Shown here piece after piece: positions 29,703 to 42,299 of a stretch of 64,000 nt of DNA. This stretch comes from Proales similis (lineage: Eukaryota; Rotifera; Eurotatoria; Ploima; Proalidae): the NCBI GenBank assembly GCA_019059635.1, contig JAGVRJ010000015.1, forward strand, positions 806,001 through 870,000, written 5' to 3'. The position numbers and the translations under genes were made by a program. The first letter of the stretch is position 1. Every line of letters starts with the position of its first letter. The notes beneath the pieces are model-generated. The model made no database searches. It saw only the letters and a list, made by a program, of their open reading frames with translations, and was not told where the DNA came from.

Positions 29703-30464
29703 TCACTTCTTCTTTTTGCCCTTTTTTCCCTTCTTGCCCTTCTTCTTGCCGGGCTTCTTGCCGAGCATCATGTCGACAAACCGCTCGTAGTGAATTTGGC
29801 CGTTGTTCTCCACGTCGGCCAGCTTGATCATTTCGTCAATCTCGTCGTCGAGCAAGCAATTGCCCAATGAGCCCAGAAACTCGCGCAGATTGGCCGACAT
29901 TATGTAGCCCTGGTTCTGCCGGTCGAGCACCTTGAACGCTTGCTTGATGTTGAGCGCTATTTCGCCCGGATCTTTGTACGCCATCATGATGATCTGCATG
30001 TACTTGTAAAAGTTGATTGTCTCCTCGGCCTCGGCAGCCTTGGGGTCTTGCTTGCCGCCTTTGGCTTTCTTCTTATCCTTGGCCGGCTCGGCGCTTTTTG
30101 GCTTCTCTTCGCCGCCATCGCCTTCGCCACCTCCAGTTTTGCTGCTGGCCGCCTCTTGTTTCTTGGGGTTCACCGTGTCGATCAGAGCCTGTACCTCTTC
30201 TTCGCTCAACAGCTGCTGAAGAGTCTGCAGGGCGGGCGCCAGCTGCGACACGGGCATTTCATTTTTGCCTTCAGAGTCAACAGAGCGAAACTGCTTCTCG
30301 ATCTCTTCTATTTGCGGCTCGGTCAGACGCTCGTCGAGCCCTTTGCACAATGCTTGCATCTGATCTTTCTTTACTTCTTTCAGGTAGTCGATTTGACTCA
30401 GCACAGCGAGTAGCTTTTCTTGATTCAGCTTCTGCGGCGCCTCCTCCTCCTCGAACATATCCAT
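29703..30464 (-). CDS. EF-hand protein with charged linker and poly-lysine tail
   Basis: Single exon, 253 residues, ATG 30464 (MDMFEEEEAPQKLNQEK). The architecture resembles a calmodulin/troponin-C dumbbell: an N-terminal pair of degenerate EF-hand helices (RLTEPQIEEIEKQF ... SQLAPALQTLQQLL), a Lys/Glu/Ala-rich linker of about 50 residues (KPKSAEPAKDKKKAKGGK), then a C-terminal EF pair (NIKQAFKVLDRQNQGYIM; MIKLADVENNGQIHYERF). Both C-terminal loops lack the acidic residue at position 12 (Asn and Arg there), so calcium binding is probably weak or lost. It ends in a highly basic tail (KKPGKKKGKKGKKGKKKK), which could bind RNA, membranes or microtubules. No orthologue recognised. Confidence 0.78.
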   Translation of the reverse strand: MDMFEEEEAPQKLNQEKLLAVLSQIDYLKEVKKDQMQALCKGLDERLTEPQIEEIEKQFRSVDSEGKNEMPVSQLAPALQTLQQLLSEEEVQALIDTVNPKKQEAASSKTGGGEGDGGEEKPKSAEPAKDKKKAKGGKQDPKAAEAEETINFYKYMQIIMMAYKDPGEIALNIKQAFKVLDRQNQGYIMSANLREFLGSLGNCLLDDEIDEMIKLADVENNGQIHYERFVDMMLGKKPGKKKGKKGKKGKKKK

Positions 30465-31786
30465 TCTCGCTGGCTTGCTTGCTTGCGCTCAAATGAGGCT
30501 CGCAAAGTCGGAGAATGCCGAACCTGTGTTCTCGGTCGTCATGGCGACTCCTCCCAGCCACAAATTCGGCCTTTTCCCTCTCTCTCTGTCTCTCTGCCTC
30601 TCGCTAGTTTGGCTTTAAAAGGCTTTAAAAAGGCATTTGCTCAACGTCACCTTCGAGTTTGAAATTTAAAACCGTCCAAAATGGCAAGTTTCTTTAGACT
30701 TGGCTCAGAAGGGGAGCGAGAAGGGTAGAAGGTCTCGGGTAATTTAAATGACAATGGTAGCCCGACGAGATGGCTCTCTTGTCGGCGCCATCTCTCGGGA
30801 GCTATTGATTAGTCGCCTTTGAAATATAAACTTGAGTTCGTAGTCGGCCATTCACTTGAATTATGTAACCGAGGCGATGAAACTGACAATTGTGACGGCT
30901 TCAATCGCTCATTGTTCGTCAGTGTCGACTTTTCAAGTTCACTTCCTTTCACTCGTCTGAGTGGTGGTAATTCTCTTGAGCAGCACAACGCGCCTTATTT
31001 GGTTGGCGCTTGTCACCACTAAAGAGAAGCCTTTCGCCAGCTGGCAGTGAATCGAACTTTTAATGAAAATTTGGCCAAAAATGGAAACGGGCGCCCAGTT
31101 GGCAACTCGTCCGATTGCCTTTTAAGGACATGGGTTGGTGTTGACTTTGATTATTATAGAAGCGACGACGAGTGAGGCCTCAGTTAAGTGCGTGCGTGTG
31201 AGGGAGTGTGCAAGTGACATCATGTGACAACGAATAAGTAGGAATCTTTATTTCTTCTGTTCACTTTGGCCGCATTTAATTTGCATCCGTAATTTCAATC
31301 TGTTGAGCGCTCAAGTCAAGCCGGCCAAACGAAATCCAAGTCTGCCGAGTGGAACCTTGTTTTTCTTTTGTTTCGCTCTTGTGCTTCTCTGTGCAATGAG
31401 AATGACGAGGGACAGAGAGAGAGAGAGAGAGAGGGAGGGCGAGAAGAACAAAAAGAGAAGGGAGCGAGCTTGTGGTGGTTGGTTGAGTGGGTGAGCAGCG
31501 ATCACAAAACGGGAGAAGGCTGGCTCGATCGAGCTGACCGACCTTTCGATAATTATTTCAGCGCCGGCCGGTCAATTGGCCGCTCTGACCGCAAGACACA
31601 AGACTGGTCGAGCGCATACACTCCTCTCGTCTCTCTCGTCTCTGCCGTATGTCCATCTATCTTATGTCTGAATAATTTGCGCTTGCAACTTGCCCGTACG
31701 AACAAAAGCAACAGGGCCTCTAACGCCTTCTCACTTCTGGCCGGGCGTTTATTTTAGAAGTTTGGATAAAGCGACGAGTCGAGCCG
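30465..31786. promoter_or_regulatory. 1.3-kb spacer between the EF-hand gene (-) and MICAL (+)
   Basis: No supportable coding gene; short open frames are low-complexity. The divergent promoters are presumed here. A (GA)n tract is listed separately. Confidence 0.4.
31414..31434 (+). repeat. (GA)n microsatellite upstream of MICAL
   Basis: Pure GA repeat of about 20 bases, sense-strand purine, 350 bases before the MICAL ATG. Confidence 0.85.
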
Positions 31787-34700
31787 ATGAGTGTGCAGCA
31801 GCGACGCAGCCACTTGGCGCCAGCGCACGGCCATACTCGCCCAATGTACTCGAGAATGTTCGACGAGTTTGTCTACGCCAACAGCTGCCGTTCAATTGTA
31901 GGCAACTTCAACCGCATTTGTGAGTTGCTCGACATCGACCGTCAGACGGTGTTCGAACGCGGAGTGAGCGTGCCGTCGAACAGTAGACGAGCTGGCGCTG
32001 GCCGTCCTCAGCCTCTACACCACACCCGCCTCGTCTACCCGATAATGAAGGCGAAGGCGACCTACTGGAAAGCGGACGAGCTCTGGTGCAAGTACGATCG
32101 ACGAGCCCATTCGGCTGTGTATCGCCAAGGGCCCAACTTCCGTCCTCTTCATGTGTTGATTGTTGGCTGCGGACCGGTCGGCCTGCGACTGAGCATTGAA
32201 TGCGCTCTGCTCGGGCATCGGGTGAGCATTGTGGAGAAGCGCGACCGTTTCTCCCGGAACAATGTCCTTCACTTGTGGCCGTTCACCATCCACGACCTGA
32301 AGAGTCTGGGCGCCAAGCTGTTCGACGGCAAGTTCTGCGCCGGCTCAATTGACCATGTGAGCATTCGCAAGCTTCAATGCATTCTGCTCAAAGTCGCTCT
32401 GCTCATGGGCGTGCAGGTTCACTTCAACACAAGCTTCGAGCACTTGCTCGAGCCAGACGAGCACGGATGGCGCGGCAAGTTCATTCCCGAATGCCACCCG
32501 ATCGCCGTCGGCATTCCGTTCGACGTTGTCATAGGCGCCGACGGCCGACACAACTCTCTGCCGGGCTTCAAGCACAAGGAGTTTAGAGGGCGGCTGGCGA
32601 TCGGAATCACGGTCAACTTTGTCAACTACCACTCGAACGAGGAGGCCGAGGTGCAAGAGCGCAGCGGCGTCTCGTTCATATTCGATCAAAAGTTCTTCCT
32701 GGACCTGCGAGCCAAGACGGGCATCGACCTGGAGAACATTGTCTACTACAAGGACGACACGCACTACTTTGTGATGACCGCCAAGCGGCAGTCGCTGATC
32801 GAAAAGGCGGTCATCCACCAGGACTACACGGACGCCAACAAGCTGCTGCACAGCAGCAACGTTGACTTTGAGCGTCTGTGCAGCTACGCCAAAGAGGCCG
32901 CCTACGAGTCGACCGACCGCAAGCTCACTCGTCTCGACTTTGCCAAGAACCACTACGGCAAGCCGGACGTGGCCATGTTCGACTTTACCTCTTTGTTCCA
33001 GGCGGACAACGCCTCGCGCATTATTGAGCGCAACGGAAAGCGCCTTTTAATGGCCCTGGTCGGCGACAGCCTCCTCGAGCCGTTCTGGCCGCTCGGCACC
33101 GGGATCGCGCGCGGCTTCCTCGCTGCCTTCGACACTGCCTGGCAGATAAAACGCTTCGGCGAGTCGGACGAGCCGCTGTCTCTGCTGCTCGAGCGCGAGA
33201 GAATCTACCAGCTGCTCTCGCAGACCACGCACGAGAACCTGAGCCGAAACTACGAAGAGTACAGCATCGACCCGGCCAGTCGCTACGTGAACGTAAACGC
33301 CGCCTCGAGGAGCATGATGCGCGAGCACGTGCGCCACTTGTACGACCACCACGACGATGACAAGCAGACAAGCAGCTCCGGCTCGATCGAATACCTGCCC
33401 GGCGACTGGAGCGACGACAAGAGCGCCTATTTGCTCAGATGGTCGCAGATGGCCGTGCAGCCCTACTCTATTCAATTGAGCGACTTGAGCTCTTCGTGGC
33501 TGGACGGCGCCACATTCGCAGCCATAATCCACCGCTTCCGTTCAGAGCTGATCGAGAGCTCGATTATATTCAGCGACGAGGCGTCCACTCGTCTAGAGCA
33601 CGTGTTCGATTTGATGGAAAGGCAGCTTGAATTGGAGCTCAGCGACGAGCGAGAGCAGTTCAGAGAGGCGGCCCAAAATGGGTCAATTGAAGAGGCCGCT
33701 GTCTTGTCCGTGCTGAGCAAGTTACACGACACGTTCAGGAGCTGCCTGTTCAATGAGGTCGACTCGTTCGACCAAGAGCCGGCAGAGCGCGAGACCTCGC
33801 CCGAAGACGCCTGGGAGAGCTGGAGAGCGAAGCGAAAGTCCGATCGACTCGACGAGACGATTGCGCTCAAGCGGCAGACTTTGATTGAAAAACTCGGTGG
33901 CGGCGAGAGTGTCACTCTTCGTCTGAGCGCGCAAATCAAGCGGCGCCCTCCATTGTCCAGTGTCGAGTTCGCGTCCGTATCCAAACGATCGAACGATCAT
34001 GCGATCGCCACCCTTCTACGCAGACGGCGACGCTCGATTGAGACCAAGGCGGCCGTCGACAGTCTGGCCTCGATCTGCTACGTCTGCGACAAGCGAGTGT
34101 TCTTCTTGGAGAGTCAAAACGTGATGAACGTGATGCTGCATGCGGCCTGTTTCAAGTGCCACTACTGCGAGCAGTCTCTGGTGCACGACCGATACAAATG
34201 TCTAATGGACCCGCTCACCTCCAAGTACGTGTTCTTTTGTCCGAGGCACGTGGCCATGCGTCGAGAGTCGCCCGCAAGCGTTGAGCCAGCTGCAAATGTT
34301 CAGACGCACTGCTCAGCTGCCAGGGCGCCAGTCGACCTTCCCATCGAAGAGATGGACATTCAAAACGAGGCGTTCATGCGATTCAAGCGATCTGCGCAGG
34401 TCTACGGCGGCCTGTTTGGTGAGTTGCCGGTCCAAGGTGAACAGAGTGCACAGAGCAGGGCTCAGAACGAAGACGACGGTGACGATTATGACGAGCAAGA
34501 CGACGACGACAAAGAAGAAAGTGAAAACGATACTGACGACGACGACGACTATGAAGAGGACGACGCGGACGAAGAAGACGAGGACGAACAAGACGAGGAG
34601 AGAAACGAAAGCGACGAAGTGTCCGAGCCGTCTAGCTCAACAGGGGACCGGGAGCTGTCTTCAAGCAACTCGCTTGATGCAAAGCGAACTGAAGCGCTTT

Positions 34701-36145
34701 ACCAGCCCGACGAGACGTTGTGCCTGAGCCAGTGCCGACCACCCAAGGACGAGTTGGCGATGCGCGCGGACAAAACGAGCAAATCGGCCGAGGTGCGCTC
34801 GTCGACTTGTTCGAGACTGCGACGAGCCGAGTCGGCCAACAGCGTGGACGAGCTGAGCGCGGCGTTGACCAAGACTCGAAACAGCTCATCGTCGGAGAGC
34901 AGACTCGGCCCGAACAAAACGCCGACCAGCATCGGCATAGACATCGAGCTGATGCGGAAACGGGCGTTTGAGAAGGCCAAGTTAAAGAGCGACGAAGAGC
35001 TGGGAATCGCGCCCGCTCCGAGACGCAGACTGGTCAAGCCGCTCTTTGACAAGCTGAGCTCATTTGAGCCGAGCGACGAAGAGCCGGACGAGCATGACGA
35101 GAGCGCAGTTGAACGCTGCGACAAGGCGCCTCTGGCGCAGATCGAGCGCTTCTCAGACTCGGACGAGGCGGCGGCCGCCGAGCCGACGACCACCTGTCGA
35201 GGAATCCTAAAAGCGCACTCGAGCGTCGAAGAGACCAACTCAATCGACCTTGGCAAAATGAGCCTCCGAGAGACGTCCAATTCGTCTGGCTGCAATTCGC
35301 TTCGCGGCTCATTCAACGCCTTGAACGTGACGCACAGTCCCAAGCTGAGCAGGAAGTCGCCGTCGGCCAAACTCAGCTTCAAACGGCAGCAGATCGAAGA
35401 GAGCAAGATGGAGAGACGCAGAGAGCAGCAGCGCGGCCAAGTTGGCCAACAGATCGGCGACAAACTCAACCAAGTGAAAGAGCAGATCGCTCTGGTCGAC
35501 AAGCAGACCCAGGCGCTCGAGCGTTCCATTCAGAACAGTGGCGGCCGTTCGAATCAGTTTGAGATCGAACGACTCGAGAGTGAATACTTTGTATTGATTC
35601 ATCGCAAGAATTGTCTGGTTCGCGTTGAGAACGAACTGACCATCCAGTAAGCGACTTGGCTGGCGATTTGCTCGCGTTTGGGCTCAATTGAACTTTTTTT
35701 TTTTGTCCATTGCCTTGTGATGGCCAATTAGGAAGAAGGCGATCGCCATCGAAACGAGCATTACAGATCTGAATCGGAAGCTGCGACTCTGCATCGACAT
35801 GCCAAGTAAGCCAAGCCCACTCTGACTGAGACGTGAGAGGCCTATCCTAAATTCGATTAGGTAGCTTGAAAACGGTGCAAATGATTCAAGACGAAGAGCG
35901 CGTAATGAGCGATCTGATCAGCCTGGTGAACGAACGCAACTCACTTGTCGAGCAGCTCGAGAGACTACGACAAACGTAAAGCCACCGCCTCCCTCTTTGT
36001 CTCAGTCCCTTTTTACCATTTTATCTCTTTAAGCGAGCTTGAAGAAGACGCCGGCCTGAGTGCTTCCAAAGCGCCCTTATCTGAGCTGAGGAGCGAGTCT
36101 CTTGAGTTTGCTGGAAGATACGCGGTTCGCACTGACATCATTTGA
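31787..36145 (+). CDS. MICAL: MICAL flavoprotein monooxygenase (F-actin disassembly)
   Basis: Multidomain enzyme that oxidises actin methionines with NADPH and FAD downstream of semaphorin-plexin signalling. Exons 31787-35646, 35732-35805, 35861-35975 and 36034-36145, 1386 residues; the first exon of 3.86 kb has no intron. The FAD domain (about 1-500) has VLIVGCGPVGLRLSIECALL, the DG motif GADGRHNS and the GD motif ALVGDSLLEPFWPLGTGIAR. A CH domain (about 550-660) follows, then a LIM domain (about 764-825) with CYVCDKRV ... HAACFKCHYCEQ and CPRHV zinc ligands. A very acidic tract (about 895-945), a disordered region and a C-terminal bMERB coiled coil (ERLESEYFVLIHRKNCLVR, MSDLISLVNERNSLVEQLE) complete it. 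The last exon is chosen because it extends bMERB; without it a stop occurs at 35977. Confidence 0.94.
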
Positions 36146-38394
36146 GCCAATCAAATTGTTCTCGCTCTCTTTTCGCCCTCCCATTTTCGTCCTCTTTTTC
36201 TTTTTTTCTCTCAGTCTCTGTCTGCTCTTTCAATTTCGTCTTTATATGTTGCCGTCGCTTGCTCGTCTATCTAATTCTCTTTCGTTTTGCTCTACTTGTC
36301 TTCAATTGATTATTTTCCAACAATCCCAAATCGACGTTTTTTGCTGCTGAATAAAGCCTAAACTTGATTGAACAGATCTGCACAGGAGTCCTCCTCTCCG
36401 GGCGATTGTCCCGCTCGCAGACATAAATAGCGACCGACGACTGCGGACAGAGAGAAGGCGGTCGGGCTATTTGAAAACAGAGTTAAATGTGAGAGAAAGG
36501 GCAAATTCCGCCGATCAGCTGACACGGCCTGGGCGGACGAGGATATAATGTGGCGCATAATCATCATGAGCTGGGCGAGCGGGGACGCATGTTGTGCTCG
36601 AATTAGATGAAGGAACTTGACAAAGGCCGAGGTTGGCTTTGATTAGGCAAAAATGTTTGAATGTTTGAGAGTAGGCAAAAAGGAGGCAGCGACCCAGACA
36701 CAGAGAGAGAAACAGAGATCGAGACAGAGAAAGGGGGAGGCAAAGAGAGAAGGCCAACGGGACTAGAGCACATGCAGACGCATCTCTAGTTGATAGTACT
36801 GTGCCATGTGACCGGTTTGTTGCGCAAACAGAACCGAGCGAACAACAACAACAGAGCACAGGCGGACTAGATCATCTGCGAGGCGGCTAGATAAGACTGT
36901 CGCTTGGCGTCGCTAGTTTGCGGCGGTTTCTAAAAACAATCGTCAACAACAAGAGTTTTTGCATTTTGCCATTTGCTAGTCGCTCGCTTCGGCTCTGTCG
37001 GCAACGTATATTCCAGTAGAAGAATGACATGCTATTCGTCAAACAAGAGATTTAAACACTGAAAATATCGATCGACGTTTGATCGTCGATTAATTTATTT
37101 AATGTGCGCTCGGCTCTTTCAATTCACGAGAGCGTCGTTGACTAACGAGAAAGCAAGCCAGAAACAATATTGATTAGGCGCTTGAACGCGATCGTTGGGT
37201 GATGACGATCGTGCCGACAATCCTATTCTCCTTCATAGAATTATTAAACAATTTCGAAATAATAATAATTTTCATAATTATCATCATCAAGTTACATTCT
37301 GAGCGGCCAAATTAATTGCCAGAGAGAGAGAGAGAGGCAAGACAAAACCAAGTAGGGAGAACGAGAAAGTTGGCAAGGAGGAGGCATGCCGGGACTAGCA
37401 CGAGCGCGAGCACACAGACAGAGAGAGAGAGCGCGCTCATGAAACTGAGTGAGAGCACGCAGAAAAGTTTGCTTCGAATAATCGTACGATTTTTTCGCTC
37501 TTTTTTTTTCCATTCTTTTCGACTCAATTCATAATATGGATCGTTGAGTTTTAGAGCTGGCTACCAGACACCGCACTCTCAGATGATCTAAATTTTCAAA
37601 GTTCTTGAATGCGGCCAATTTTGCCACCGCCGCCCACCACGGTTTTCTCTCTTTTATTAATTTTCTCACCAACAACTCGCACACGCTGTCCCTCGATTAT
37701 TCATGTTTGCTTTAATTGCCAAAAGGACGGTGATAAGAGCCGTCTGCGAGGCCTTAACCGGTTAAGTCGAGCAAATGCATAAATTTAATCGGCTATTTGC
37801 TCGAGTTTATTTTTTTATTTGATGTTCTTGTTTATTTTTCAAGTTTGCCACAGGTCGCAATAGCTAGAGGAGGCCGGCCGGAATGACGAGATATCGAGAC
37901 TAGGCGTTTGTCTCTCTCTCTCTCTCTGTGAGTACGCCCTGGTCCAGACATTCTGGCTCTATGGGCTTTCGTTTGGATTCGGCATTCAAATTATCATATT
38001 TTATGAGGCTGAAATATCGAATTATTTCAAACTGTACGCACAAGCGATGGACGGCTAACTGGCCCGGATGGGCATAATAACCAACCCGCTGGCTTTTCTC
38101 TCTCTTTTTCTTTCTATTGGTCTCAAATTTTGCTCCTCTTCTTCTCCTCATCGTTTGTTGTAGTTCTGGCGCGCTGCACAAAGCCGCACAGCCAATCGAT
38201 TCCAGCATTGACTGACTCTATTGCTTTACGTCACTCACCTCTAATGTGCTCATGTGTGTAAACTCATTTAGACGCTATAAAGCGCTAATTTTCGTTTGGT
38301 TGTCGCTGTCGCCTTCGTTGTCGCTCTGCAACCTGAAAAAGCGCGACTCAACAGTGCTCAAGCAAAAGCCGATGTTTGCCATCTCGACTTGAAA
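36146..38394. other. 2.2-kb intergenic region between MICAL and Dispatched
   Basis: Largest gene-free stretch in the window. It holds the MICAL 3' UTR, GA/CT microsatellites (37321-37336; 37910-37927) and AT-rich parts (37240-37290). I see no tRNA-like T-loop or conserved open frame. It probably carries regulatory sequence of Dispatched. Confidence 0.4.
36350..36355 (+). terminator. Polyadenylation signal AATAAA (MICAL)
   Basis: AATAAA about 205 bases past the stop in exon 4. Confidence 0.65.
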
Positions 38395-41300
38395 ATGCAG
38401 CCCACTGAGGAAATGAACGGTGGCCGCACGCCGTCTACCGCAAGCCCCAGGCAACAAAGCAATCACCATCAACTAAACTACCATGTCTGCATGGGCCAAG
38501 TAGAACTGTTCAGGCAGAACTCGGTGCGCTCGACCCGGCAGATAGACAAGGACGACATCGAGGGCCACGTGAATCGATTGTAAGTAGAAGCCATTGTCGC
38601 CGCCTGCACGCCTTCTAAAATCTGTAAAAACGCCACAGCTACAGCAAGATGCTGGTCAGATACCATTGGCTCTTTCTGCTGCTGGGCCTGTTTGTCACAC
38701 TGCTGCTGAGCGGCCTGAGTCTGGTGAAGCAGCCGTTGCCCAACTTTTTGGACCCGACGCGAGGATTCGGAGCGCGCGGCGAAGGAACTCTCACTAGTCG
38801 ACTGATCGTGTTGAAGAACGTCAACGACGAACTCTCCCAGTACAACAAATACATACTCGACTTGTACGAAAAGATCAAGCAGCGGCCGTCACAAGTGGAT
38901 CCGGAATTGAACAAGTTCTACGAGACGGGCGACGAGAACTCCAAATCAAACGACGACATGTATTATTACTACGACGAAGAGGTCGAGTCGCCGAGTGACT
39001 CGAGAAAGAATAAAACGAAATCACGCGGCAAACGCGAGCTGGACGAAGAGACCGAAGCGATTCTGGAGCGACCTCTCTTCAACGGCTTTTCTGGCATTCA
39101 ACTGCTCAACATGATTCCGACCGAGCCGGAGCTGCGGCTCGACCTGCCCTCGAACGCTGTTCACTTGCTAAACACGTTCAGAGTGTGCAATCACACGCTG
39201 GGCCTGGACAGCAACCTCGAGTTCTACTTCAAGTCTTCGCCCAACTCGGTGCACGCCAACCAGTCTTCCAGTCTGCTCAGTCTGAGCAAGCTGAAATCGC
39301 TGTGCAAATGGGACAGCGAGATGCTGCGCATGCTGGGCGCCACCAGCAATCACCAGAACCTGTGCCACTTCTCGCTGCCCAACGTGATCGCCCTGTTCAG
39401 CAGCAAGACAGACTGCCATCAGCTGGTCGACGAAGATGTCAGACACTTTGCCCGGGTAATGTCGGCTTGCGAGCCGCTCTATCAGACAGGCGCTCTGTAC
39501 CATGTGGCCGAGGAGAGCAAGCCCAAGGATGAGCTTATCGAGCTGATGGAAAAGGGCAACCCGATCAGGACGTTCATGGGCCAGGAGCGAGTCAGGTCGA
39601 GCGTCTGCTTTCGCGCCAACATTCTCTACATGGTCTACGAGCATTTGACGAACCGCGCCAGTGGCCTCACCGCCGATCCAAACGAGTACCAGGTGGACAT
39701 AGCCGGCCTCACCGTGTTCAACTCGATCGGCTCGAACGGAAAGCGCGAGTTCGACCTCGAAGAGGTGTTCAAAATCTACACGACCAAATTCCACTCGACG
39801 CAGTACGACGACGGCGAGACCTATCTGGCCGCAGTGAATCTGATGGGCAGTCGGCAGTCGTCGGCGATGCGCTTCATCAGCCGCGAGATGCTGCTGGTCG
39901 CGCTGGCCATCGCCTTAATCGTCATAGTCACATTTCTCTATCTCAAGAGCGCATTCATTTCTATGATCGTGACCGTCGGTGTCGGCATGAGCATAGGCGT
40001 CTCCTTTTTCGCCTATCGGATCGTCTACGACATTGACCTCTTTCCGTTCATAAACATGATGGCCGCGTTTCTGCTGATCGGAATCGCCTGCGACAACGTG
40101 TTCGTCATCTTTGACGCCTGGTACACGGAGAAAGCCAAAGTGATCATGGAGGACTTGCCCGAGCTGATCGAGAAGCGCTTTGGTCCAAGCGCCGAGCAGA
40201 CCGAGCCAGAGAGCGGCACCAATGACGAGCTCGTTCTGCCGCCCATATTCATCAAGCGGCTGTTTCGTATTCGAAAGAAAAGCTCAAAACCGTCAGGCGG
40301 TGGCGCTCAAGCGGCCAATGAAAACGACTCGTTCCTGCTGCAGACGCCGTCGAGCCCGATGCCGTTGACAGGCGTGGAGAACGGCGCGCCAATAAACGCA
40401 CGCGACTATGAACTCAATCCGGCGTATGTGCGAGCGGCGATGATCGACGACGATCAAATGGTGAGGGCGATGAGCGGCACCCTCAAGCATGCGGCCAGCA
40501 GCATATTCGTCACTTCGTTCACGACCGCGGCCGCCTTCTTCACCAACTACATAACGAAGCTGCCCTACGTGCAGCTGTTTGGCCTGTTCACTGGCACCTG
40601 CATACTCGTCTACTTCAGCATGGTCATCACAATGGTGATCGCGTTCGTCATCACCTACGAAAAGTACATTCAGGCCTTTCGCTGCAAGCTGACCACGAAC
40701 GCGTGCGAGCGACTCTACGTTCGCTTCGAGGGTCTGATGAACTACGTCGCATTGCTCAATCGGAACCTGATCACCAAAAAGCTGCCTTATTTGCTCATCA
40801 GATTTCGCCTCCTCTGGTTCTTGCTCTTTACCCTGCTCGGCATGGCCGGCCTCTACACCGTATTTGTGCACCCACAGCTCAAGCCGCCCGCCAACTGGCG
40901 CCATCGCTTCTTCAAGGGCGACAACTTGTACGAGAACTTTGAGTTTGAGACGCGCGATCGAATAGCCGCCTACGTGAACGCAGAGAAGCGCAATCTGACC
41001 AATCCGGAAGTGTTCTACGTGTTCGGCACGTTTGAGAAAGACAACGGCCGCATATTCGACCCGGACGACTCTGGCCACCTGGTCTGGGACGAGAAGTTCG
41101 ACTTTTTGGCCGAGAGCTCGCAGCTCTGGCTCAACAAGTTCATAAACGAGTCGATCCGCAGCCACTCTCACTTGTTCATTGTCGACGACATAGTCAAAGA
41201 GTGGACAAACTATTTGATTCAGATGCAGCGCATGTGTCAGAAGCTGCTTCAAGTCGAATCGATTCCGGTCGTCAAGCTGCCCTACGAGCGCAACCGCCTG

Positions 41301-42299
41301 AGCAAGTGTCGTGACCAAATTAAGCATTTACTGGAGAATTCGACTGTGAATACATTCGAAGGCCTGATGAGCAGCTTCCCGCGCCGAGTGATATTCATGG
41401 CCTCCGACTCGGAGGTGAAGGGCATCCTGTTGCGATTGAACGCCAATCGAACATTCGACAGCTACGAGACCGTCAGCGGCTATCTGAGCGAGCTGTCTCA
41501 CTTTCATCAAAAGTACGTGAAAGAAGAGGCGCCCGACGGCTTTCGCTCGGGCTGGTACATAAGCGTGGGCTTTGCGCTCTACGATATCCAATATCAGCTC
41601 ATTGACGGCACCTATTCGTCTCTAGTCGCTTCGATGGCGATCGCTCTGGTCATTTTACTGCTCACGTCGGGCAACGTGATCATTTCCATCTTCTCGATAG
41701 TGACCATATCGTTCAGCATTGCGGTCACCATCGCCCTGTTTGTGCTGCTCGGCTGGGAGTTGAGCATTTTGGAGTCAATAGTCATAATAATGAGCGTGGG
41801 CCTCTCGGTCGACTTTGCCTGCCACTACGGCGTGGCCTACATCCACTCGGACAAGCTGTTCCACGAGCGAGCGAGCACGCCCGCCGACATGAGCGTGTGG
41901 GCGCGAATCGCGCACCGCTACAACAGGCAGAATCGCGAGCGCTTCATCCGCGTCAAGGACATCTTTAACCGCGTCGGCTCGGCCGTGCTCATGGCCGCGG
42001 TGACCACGTTCCTGGCCGGCTTCAGCATGTTTCCGTCGGGCTTGACCTCGTTCAATCGAATGGGCCAGTTTCTCATGCTGGTCATGTGCTCCAGCTACAT
42101 ATACGCAACTTTCTTCTTTGTGCCCCTGTGCGCTCTGTTCGGTCCGACCGGCAACTTTGGTGACATTCACTTGCGACACTGGTTCAACGCGGCGTTCGGC
42201 CACTTGACACGCTGCTGCAGAAGCAGCAGCTCATCTAAAGCGAGCGACGCCTTGTCCAGCAAACGAGTCAATCAAGCAGCCGACGACATGTGCACTTGA
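38395..42299 (+). CDS. disp: Dispatched (Hedgehog-release RND transporter)
   Basis: Twelve-pass membrane protein that releases lipid-modified Hedgehog using a sodium gradient. Exons 38395-38579 and 38639-42299, 1281 residues. After a cytosolic start and first helix (HWLFLLLGLFVTLLLSGL), a large ectodomain contains SRGKRELDEE (about residue 190), a furin-type site at the place where vertebrate DISP1 is cleaved (REKRE). The sterol-sensing domain (about 480-735) includes PFINMMAAFLLIGIACDNVF and FVTSFTTAAAFFTNYITKLP. The second bundle (about 1055-1230) has LLGWELSILESIVIIMSVGL and SVDFACHYGVAY. These match Dispatched better than Patched or PTCHD proteins. The TM4 acidic pair reads D-N instead of D-D. 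The tail is short compared with vertebrate DISP1. Confidence 0.92.

Noticed and set aside
37900-38208. 102-codon minus frame upstream of Dispatched.
   Set aside because: Low-complexity ends (CT repeat), no homology and no plausible polyadenylation signal; more likely 5' flanking DNA of Dispatched.
36146-38394. tRNA or other structured RNA gene in the large spacer.
   Set aside because: No A-box/B-box pair or acceptor-stem pairing found by eye.
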